Shown here piece after piece: positions 13,857 through 18,953 of a stretch of DNA of 18,953 nucleotides. The stretch covers positions 1 through 18,953 of the forward strand of contig VGYW01000125.1 in assembly GCA_016872875.1 (NCBI GenBank), given 5' to 3'. The position numbers and the translations under genes were made by a program. The notes beneath the pieces were generated by a model. That model had not been told where the DNA came from. It made no database searches and saw only the letters and a program-made list of their open reading frames with translations. Numbering within the stretch: the stretch's first letter is position 1; the number at the start of each line of letters is the position of its first letter. Source of the stretch: Planctomycetota bacterium. Its GTDB lineage: Bacteria; Planctomycetota; PUPC01; DSUN01.

Positions 13857-13902
13857 TCTGCACTTTGCTTCGGGTCCCGGACCTCGTTAGGAGAAGGAGC
13901 AC

Positions 13903-14745
13903 ATGGTGGACTTGCAGGAACTGGCCAACAACGTGATTGCGGGGAAGGCGAACGAGACGAAGGCCCTCGTCGCCCAGGCCCTCGCCGAGGGGGCGCCGGT
14001 CGCCGACGTCCTCAACAAGGGCCTCATCGCAGGAATGGAGGTCGTCGGCCAGAAGTTCAAGGCCAACGAGTTCTACGTCCCCGAAGTCCTCATCGCCGCA
14101 CGAGCCATGAAGTGGGGCATGGAAGTCCTCGAACCCGAGCTCAAGAAGGCCGGAGTCCAGCCCATCGCCGCCATCGCCATCGGAACCGTCAAGGGCGACC
14201 TCCACGACATCGGCAAGAACCTCGTCGGCATGATGCTCCAGGGCGCCGGCTTCAAGGTCGTTGACCTCGGCATCGACGTCGCGCCCGAGAAGTTCGTCGA
14301 CGCCGCGAAGAACCAGAACTGCGTCATCTGCGGCCTCTCGGCACTCCTCACCACCACCATGCCCCAGATGAAGAACGTCATCTCCGCCCTCAAGGAGGCC
14401 GGCGTCCCCGCCAAGGTCATGATCGGCGGCGCACCCGTCACCCAGAGCTACGCCGATGAGATCGGCGCCGACGGCTACGGCCCCGACGCGGCGAGCGCGG
14501 TGGACGTTGCGAAGGCCCTCCTCGCCAAGGCCGCCGCTCCGGCCCCAGCGCCCGCCCCGGCCCCCGCGCCGAAGCCCGCGGCCCCCAAGAAAGCCGCCCC
14601 AAAAAAGCCGGCCAAAAAGGCTGCCCCCAAGAAGGCAGCCGCCAAGAAGGCCCCGGCCAAGAAGGCGGCGGCCAAGAAACCCGCGGCCAAGAAACCCGCG
14701 GCCAAGAAAGCCGCCAAAAAGCCCGCCAAGAAGGCCAAGAGATAG
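13903..14745 (+). CDS. Corrinoid (B12-binding) protein with a histone H1-like Lys/Ala/Pro tail
   Basis: A 280-aa protein. Residues 1-85 form the helical cap domain of corrinoid proteins of the MtbC/MtaC/MetH type. Residues 88-207 form the B12-binding Rossmann domain with G-D-L-H101-D-I-G (His101 the expected lower cobalt ligand), GLSALLTTTM (144-153) and IGGAPVT (174-180). This part alone has normal length for a methyltransferase corrinoid protein, which shuttles methyl groups between two methyltransferases. Residues about 209-280 are then added: a Pro-Ala run followed by repeated AAKK/PAKK units with about 25 lysines, like histone H1 or AlgP tails. The tail is in frame with no stop or frameshift, and codons alternate as in a normal gene. 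AAGGAG precedes the ATG. No methyltransferase lies beside it. Binding of the tail to DNA, RNA or polyphosphate is inference. Confidence 0.88.
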   Translation: MVDLQELANNVIAGKANETKALVAQALAEGAPVADVLNKGLIAGMEVVGQKFKANEFYVPEVLIAARAMKWGMEVLEPELKKAGVQPIAAIAIGTVKGDLHDIGKNLVGMMLQGAGFKVVDLGIDVAPEKFVDAAKNQNCVICGLSALLTTTMPQMKNVISALKEAGVPAKVMIGGAPVTQSYADEIGADGYGPDAASAVDVAKALLAKAAAPAPAPAPAPAPKPAAPKKAAPKKPAKKAAPKKAAAKKAPAKKAAAKKPAAKKPAAKKAAKKPAKKAKR

Positions 14746-14779
14746 CCCATCGCCGTGGCGGCCACAAGACCACCCAACC

Positions 14780-14817
14780 CAGGCGCAGGGACAGGCGCGA
14801 GCTTGCCCCTGCGCCTG
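14780..14817 (+). terminator. Probable terminator hairpin after the corrinoid gene
   Basis: CAGGCGCAGGG (14780-14790) pairs perfectly with CCCTGCGCCTG (14807-14817) over 11 bp, followed by TTGCTTTG, a weak T-rich stretch. It lies 34 nt after the stop codon. Confidence 0.55.
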
Positions 14818-14859
14818 TTGCTTTGTGACCGACGAGATGCCCGCGCAACTTCGATGAGG

Positions 14860-14940
14860 GGATGAATGGATGTATGGATGAATGGATGGGTGCCGGCCGG
14901 GTCTGGCATTCATCCATTCATCCACCCATCCACCCATCCA
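14860..14940. repeat. GGATG-family long hairpin, copy 3
   Basis: The left arm (14860-14893, GGATGAATGGATGTATGGAT...) and right arm (14905-14940, ending in CCACCCATCC) are reverse complements with few mismatches, with loop GGCCGGGTCT. The right arm ends 5 nt before the RluA-family ATG, so it replaces the normal ribosome-site region. Confidence 0.85.
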
Positions 14941-14945
14941 GTCCC

Positions 14946-15947
14946 ATGGCTACACACGGCCCTCCCGATTTCAGGCAACGCTTCACCATCCGCGGCCGGG
15001 TCGGCGCGCGCCGCCTCGACCAGTACCTGGCCGCGGCACTCCCCGACTTCTCGCGCACCTTCATCCAGCGCCTCATCCGGGAAGGGCGCATCACCGTCGG
15101 CGGCGCGCCCTCCGAGCCGAGCTATCGCATCCGACGCGGCGACCGCATCGAGGTCAGGGCCGACCTGCCCGAAGGCCCAACTGTCCCCCCCGAGGACATC
15201 CCGCTCGACGTCCTCTACGAGGACGCGCACCTCCTGGCGGTGAACAAGCCGCCCGACATGGTGGTCCACCCCGCCAAGGGCCACCAGGGCGGCACGCTCG
15301 TCAACGCACTCGTCGCCCACACCCAGACCCTCTCGTCCGCTTATGGCGAGCTGCGGGCGGGCATCGTCCACCGCCTCGACCGCGACACGAGCGGGGTGAT
15401 CCTCTGTGCGAAGACCGACGCCGCCCACGCCGCACTCGCCAAGCAATTCGAAGGCCGCACCGTCGAGAAGCACTACCTCGCCGTCGTCGAGGGCGAGCCG
15501 GAGCTCGACGCCGACCTCATAGACGCCCCGCTCGGCCGCAGCCGCCGCGACCCCGAGGCCGTCGCCGTCCAGCGCGAGGGCGGAAAGCCCGCCAAGACCA
15601 TCTACCGCGTCCAGCGCCGCTTCCGCGGCTTCGCGCTCCTCGCCGTCCAGCTCCTCACAGGCCGCACCCACCAGATACGCGTCCACCTCGCACACGTCGG
15701 CCACCCCGTCGTCGCCGACGCCCTTTACAGCCACCGCCACGCCCTCTACCGTTCCGACCTCCTCGGCCTCCAGCCCCCCGACGACGAGCCCCCCCTTATC
15801 GAGAGGCAGGCATTGCACGCCCACCGCATCGCCATCGCCCATCCCGCCACGGGCCAACGCATGGAGTTCACCGCCCCCCTCCCCGCCGACATCGCCGCCC
15901 TCCTCGCCGCCCTCGAAGAGCTCAGGGCGGCTGGGGGAAGGCGCTGA
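14946..15947 (+). CDS. RluA/RluD-family pseudouridine synthase
   Basis: A 333-aa enzyme that converts uridine to pseudouridine in RNA, most like RluD (23S rRNA). The N-terminal S4 RNA-binding domain spans about 22-70 (RLDQYLAAALPDFSRTFIQR, then IREGRITVGG). The catalytic domain has DVLYEDAHLLAVNKPPDMVV (88-107), the active-site HRLDRDTSG (142-150, catalytic D145) and LLTGRTHQIRVHLAHVGHPV. The first Met with sense is at 14946 because the frame upstream translates the GGATG repeat. No Shine-Dalgarno is visible before it; a short 5-nt gap separates it from the repeat hairpin. It ends 13 nt from the end of the convergent GH123-like gene. Confidence 0.9.
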   Translation: MATHGPPDFRQRFTIRGRVGARRLDQYLAAALPDFSRTFIQRLIREGRITVGGAPSEPSYRIRRGDRIEVRADLPEGPTVPPEDIPLDVLYEDAHLLAVNKPPDMVVHPAKGHQGGTLVNALVAHTQTLSSAYGELRAGIVHRLDRDTSGVILCAKTDAAHAALAKQFEGRTVEKHYLAVVEGEPELDADLIDAPLGRSRRDPEAVAVQREGGKPAKTIYRVQRRFRGFALLAVQLLTGRTHQIRVHLAHVGHPVVADALYSHRHALYRSDLLGLQPPDDEPPLIERQALHAHRIAIAHPATGQRMEFTAPLPADIAALLAALEELRAAGGRR

Positions 15948-15960
15948 CCTTGGATGGAGA

Positions 15961-18768
15961 CTACTTGGCGCTGAGGGCGGCGATGTGGGCGGCGATGGCG
16001 CGGCGGAAGGCGTCGTATTGGGCGGGCGAGAGGCGGGCGCTCGCCTTGTCCTCGATGGCGATTGGCTGAAGCGCGGCCTTGAGGAAGGCGGCCGCGGCCT
16101 CGGCCTCCGCCGCCCCCTTGCCCGCGGCACGGGCCTTCGCTATCAGACGCTCGCAGGTGAGCAGGTAGCGATAGTCGTTCACGCCCTGGGCCGTCCGCTC
16201 CCAGCCCACCGTGTCGTTCAGGCCTTTCTTTGAGGGGTAGACGACGCTCCAGGACGCCTCGTCGTCGCTGTAGTCGAAGTAAGGCATGGAACAGACGTAC
16301 ATGTAGCCGTTGCGGAGGAAGCCGCTCATGCCCGCGCGGGCGGCGACAAATGCCCAGCGACCGATGTCGTGCCGCACCCGGCTGCCGCTGTAGTCCCAGA
16401 GCCGCTTGCCCGCTCCCTTGACCAGCTCGAGGGCGCGGGGGTTCACGTGGGCGATGCTCACGGGCATGGTCTGGAAGTAGACGTCGCGCCCCGCGCCGGT
16501 CGAGTAGTAGCCGCTGAATAAGGTGTTCGGGCAGGCGCGGGTGCGGAGGCGGATGAGCTCGCCGCAGCTCTCCACGTTTCGGTATTCCGGCCGCGGCTCG
16601 TCGAGGAAGTAGTAGACGCGCGGCGGCCAGCCCTTCTCCTTCGCGTGGCGCTCGACGTCGGCGTAGACGATGCGGAGCAGTTCCTCGTAGGAGACGCCGA
16701 AGCGTTCCCTGGCCGCGGCCTCGCAGCGGGCGACGGCGTTCTGCGAGTGGTCGTGCGGCACGCCGGCCACGTCGAGGCCCTGATAGCTGTCGCCGGGCAT
16801 GGTCAGGCCGTGCTTCACCGCGAGCGCCATCCAACTGTCCATCGCCGCGTAGTCAATCTCGGCCTTGCCGTCCTTCACGCCCTTGAGCACGGCGCTCGGC
16901 CCGCCCGTGACGGCGTTCATCCCGTGCTCCGCCTGGTTCCGCATCACCCGCTCCGCCTCCGCCCACCAGCGGGCGTTGAGGTCCGGGTGACGGGCGTTGA
17001 ACGTCCCTGCCGTTGAGCCGGTGACGGACATCGTGATGTCGGTCACGCGGTCCAGTGCGAAGGGGTGAACCGTCAGCTCGATGGGGATGGCAGCCGTGCC
17101 GACTTGTAGCTCGCCCGTGTACTTGCCCGGCGCGGCCGATTCGGGCACGCTGATTGTCAGCCAGAGGCCGCGGGTGACGCCTGGGCGCAGGTCGAGTGGC
17201 CTGAAGTCCTGGAGGATGTAGGGCAACAGGTTGCCTGCGCGCGAGCTGCCGGCGCGCTTGAGGAAGTTGCGCACCTTCCGGACCTGAATGGCCGAGGCCG
17301 GGATTTCGGCTCCGGCCGGCCCCCTCAACGCGGTCCGAGCGACCGTGAGGTCGCTCGCCTCGGCCAGGGGGAAGAGGCACACCTGCGCCGCCTGGCGCTC
17401 GCCCCGGGCGGCTTCGATGGCGATGGCCATCGCGGCGTCCTTCGGCGGACGCGCCGTGACTGCCACGTCGTCCTCCGTGTGGGCCACGAAGTGGATGAAG
17501 CCGCGAGCCTTCTCGGCGTCCGTGGGCTTCGGCTCCTCATCTTCCCTCTCCCTTGGGGAGAGGGGAGGGTGAGGGTGCCCTGGCTTGGGCACGCTCACGA
17601 CCATTCCGGCGTTGAACTTGGCCTTGCGAAGCGCGCCCAGCGTGTCCATGAACTTCCGGCCCGCCTCCGCGGCGGCCTCGGGGCAGACGACGAGGAAGCA
17701 GAGGCCGCGGCCCGACTTGTCGTCCGCCTGCGGTTCAATGCGGAGCAGGCTATCCGACACCTCAACCTTGAAGCGGTGGACCGTCTGGTACGAGGCGATG
17801 TACTTCTCCCACAGGTCCTGCCCTGGCAGGTCCTCATCGTCCTCGTGGCGGTAGTAGAGTTTCGCCAGGAAGTCGGCGCCCGTGCGGGTCTCGCTGATGG
17901 CCTCTTTGCCATTGATGAGGAGCTTGCGCCACGTGAACGATGGCAGCGTGTGCCAGAGGCCGAACATGTCCCAGCACAGGTGGACTTCATAGGGGCCGTT
18001 TGGCAGCTTGAGGCGGAACTCGCGGCCGCCCACGCAATCGCCCGTCAGCGCGTCGGGGGTGTAGGCTATGGTCGCGTAATCGGACCCGACCCAGCCCCAG
18101 CCGCGCTGGTCGTCCCACACGTGCTGGTCGGAACAGGCTTCGAAGCCTGGGTAGACGGGCGCCCCCGCCGGCCCGAAATCCAGGGCCACCAGCCCCTCCA
18201 CCTTTGGCAGGCCCGAGCCCTCCAGACGCACGTTATCGAAGAAAAGCGTTAGCGGCTTGCCCACGGGCGCGATCCAGAGCCGCACCAACTTGAGCGAGCC
18301 GAGGTCGAGCTTCAGCCGTTGGCTGAAGTTGCGGGCGTTCGACTTCCGCAGGCCCGTCAGGTTCAGCTCCAGCGTGCTCTTCCCCGGGGGCACGACCAGG
18401 TTGTCGTCGTTGTAGCGGCTCCCATAGTCCTTGCTCGCCGCATCGTCCATCCGCGCCCCGCAGTTCACCGCCTGGTCCTGCGGATTGAACACGTCCACCT
18501 TGAACAGCACGAAGTCCCTGAACTTCGCCAGCGCCGCGGGCGCCGCGATCTCGAGGCCGGGATAGCCCGTGCCATCGGACTCCACCCGGAAGGCGTGCTC
18601 GCCATCGGTCGCGTGCTCTTTGACCCGTTTCCCCTCGCCTTTGACAAGGTCAGGCCCGCCCGGCTCGAAGCTCGACAGCACCTCCACCCCGCCGCCCGAG
18701 GCACAAGACAGTACGAAGAAGTGAAAGGCCGCCCATGCGCTTGCGCGCGCCATGCGGATAGGTGTCAC
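15961..18768 (-). CDS. Secreted GH123/DUF4091-like glycoside hydrolase
   Basis: A 935-aa exported protein. The N-terminus is basic, then hydrophobic (AWAAFHFFVLSCASGG); the Cys could be a poor lipobox. Residues about 25-185 form a carbohydrate-binding-like beta domain. Residues about 195-360 resemble the malectin/rhamnogalacturonan-esterase type domain (ALDFGPAGAPVYPGFEACSD, RGWGWVG). Residues about 440-900 form a GH123/DUF4091 region with the adjacent acidic pair D723-E724 (VYYFLDEPRPEY), as in the N-acetyl-beta-galactosaminidase family. It probably releases amino sugars; the substrate is inference. The start is GTG at 18768 with AAGGA 8 nt upstream; an ATG at 18753 is the alternative. It lies 25 nt after a GH4-like gene, likely one operon. 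Residues 398-410 are encoded by a dispersed hairpin repeat. Confidence 0.78.
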   Translation of the reverse strand: MTPIRMARASAWAAFHFFVLSCASGGGVEVLSSFEPGGPDLVKGEGKRVKEHATDGEHAFRVESDGTGYPGLEIAAPAALAKFRDFVLFKVDVFNPQDQAVNCGARMDDAASKDYGSRYNDDNLVVPPGKSTLELNLTGLRKSNARNFSQRLKLDLGSLKLVRLWIAPVGKPLTLFFDNVRLEGSGLPKVEGLVALDFGPAGAPVYPGFEACSDQHVWDDQRGWGWVGSDYATIAYTPDALTGDCVGGREFRLKLPNGPYEVHLCWDMFGLWHTLPSFTWRKLLINGKEAISETRTGADFLAKLYYRHEDDEDLPGQDLWEKYIASYQTVHRFKVEVSDSLLRIEPQADDKSGRGLCFLVVCPEAAAEAGRKFMDTLGALRKAKFNAGMVVSVPKPGHPHPPLSPREREDEEPKPTDAEKARGFIHFVAHTEDDVAVTARPPKDAAMAIAIEAARGERQAAQVCLFPLAEASDLTVARTALRGPAGAEIPASAIQVRKVRNFLKRAGSSRAGNLLPYILQDFRPLDLRPGVTRGLWLTISVPESAAPGKYTGELQVGTAAIPIELTVHPFALDRVTDITMSVTGSTAGTFNARHPDLNARWWAEAERVMRNQAEHGMNAVTGGPSAVLKGVKDGKAEIDYAAMDSWMALAVKHGLTMPGDSYQGLDVAGVPHDHSQNAVARCEAAARERFGVSYEELLRIVYADVERHAKEKGWPPRVYYFLDEPRPEYRNVESCGELIRLRTRACPNTLFSGYYSTGAGRDVYFQTMPVSIAHVNPRALELVKGAGKRLWDYSGSRVRHDIGRWAFVAARAGMSGFLRNGYMYVCSMPYFDYSDDEASWSVVYPSKKGLNDTVGWERTAQGVNDYRYLLTCERLIAKARAAGKGAAEAEAAAAFLKAALQPIAIEDKASARLSPAQYDAFRRAIAAHIAALSAK
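17544..17564. repeat. GC-rich hairpin repeat inside the GH123-like gene
   Basis: CCCTCTCCC, loop TTG, GGGAGAGGG is a perfect 9-bp stem, flanked by GAGGGTGAGGGTG. On the coding strand it gives HPHPPLSPRERED, the typical translation of a widespread intergenic repeat. It sits in the linker between the N-terminal beta domains and the catalytic region. Confidence 0.6.
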
Positions 18769-18793
18769 GTCTCCAATCCTTGAATTATTCTGG

Positions 18794-18953
18794 TCACCGA
18801 TTGCCCCCGGCGAACCAGCCCCTCGGCAGCCAGGGCTCGAGGGCCTTCAGGAAGTCGGAGAGGATGAGCGGGATGTCGTAGAGGTCGTGGACGTGGGGGT
18901 CGAGGAAGAGGGCCTGGTGGGCCGCCTCGCGGTCGCAGGACATCGCGGCATTC
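18794..18953 (-). CDS. Partial gene, C-terminal end of a probable family 4 glycoside hydrolase
   Basis: Only the last 53 codons are inside the window; the 5' part lies beyond 18953. The peptide reads AAMSCDREAAHQALFLDP, then HVHDLYDIPLILSDFL, and ends in WFAGGNR. The DREAAHQALFLDP-V-DL pattern resembles the C-terminal helices of GH4 NAD- and Mn-dependent glycosidases (alpha-glucosidase, galactosidase or galacturonidase). It ends 25 nt before the GH123-like gene on the same strand, so the two are probably co-transcribed and work on the same glycan. The family call rests on a short stretch. Confidence 0.5.
   Translation of the reverse strand, partial: NAAMSCDREAAHQALFLDPHVHDLYDIPLILSDFLKALEPWLPRGWFAGGNR

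Noticed and set aside
14527..14745. Lys/Ala/Pro tail as a frameshift artefact
   Set aside because: The frame is continuous, ends in a normal stop, and the tail is a regular AAKK/PAKK repeat rather than random out-of-frame Arg/Pro sequence.
13543..14937. 464-aa minus-strand open frame rich in Gly/Leu/Phe
   Set aside because: The Gly-Phe-Leu repeats are only the complement of the Lys/Ala tail codons of the corrinoid gene.
14882..16069. 395-aa plus-strand frame rich in Arg/Pro
   Set aside because: Alternate frame of the RluA-family gene; no domain, and it starts in the GGATG repeat.

Overview
This is a GC-rich bacterial chromosome segment. It most resembles a Planctomycetota-type (PVC-group) genome. 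The grounds are inferential: large secreted sialidase/FGE-like and GH123-like proteins, a prepilin-like protein of the planctomycete style, a divergent URO-D family protein, a UVR-motif protein of unfamiliar type, and many dispersed palindromic intergenic repeats. No 16S or ribosomal protein gene is present to confirm this. I see no CRISPR array, phage, transposase or integrase gene.

Layout. Positions 1-542 hold no gene, only clustered palindromic repeats. A minus-strand block follows, from 6096 down to 543: a UVR-motif protein, a URO-D family protein, a PIN-toxin/antitoxin pair, and a large secreted FGE + BNR/sialidase + MORN-like protein. The gap at 6097-6544 carries divergent sigma70-type promoters and more palindromes. 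A plus-strand block runs from 6545 to 15947: a small winged-helix protein, an unusually long zinc-dependent MDR dehydrogenase, a 2H phosphoesterase (LigT-like), a prepilin-like protein, a group 2 type sigma-70 factor, adenine phosphoribosyltransferase (apt), tRNA-Arg(CCU), a membrane-anchored TPR protein, a corrinoid (B12-binding) protein with a histone-H1-like Lys/Ala/Pro tail, and an RluA/RluD-family pseudouridine synthase. The last block, 15961-18953, is again on the minus strand: a GH123/DUF4091-like secreted glycoside hydrolase preceded 25 nt upstream by the 3' end of a probable GH4 gene.

How the genes may fit together. The sialidase-like, GH123-like and GH4-like genes point to breakdown of amino-sugar or acidic glycans; the last two look co-transcribed. 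The URO-D-like protein and the corrinoid protein belong to families that often work together in methyl transfer, but here they lie about 9 kb apart and the URO-D protein lacks the usual zinc ligands, so a link is only a hypothesis. The sigma factor, apt, tRNA and RluA genes are housekeeping.

The most unusual material is (1) the corrinoid protein with a strongly basic AlgP/H1-like tail, (2) a 179-bp element bounded by perfect 34-bp inverted repeats just upstream of the sigma-factor promoter, (3) two families of low-complexity long hairpins, one built on GAGGAC and one on GGATG, three copies each, seated at gene junctions, and (4) an MDR dehydrogenase that appears to carry two Rossmann-like halves.
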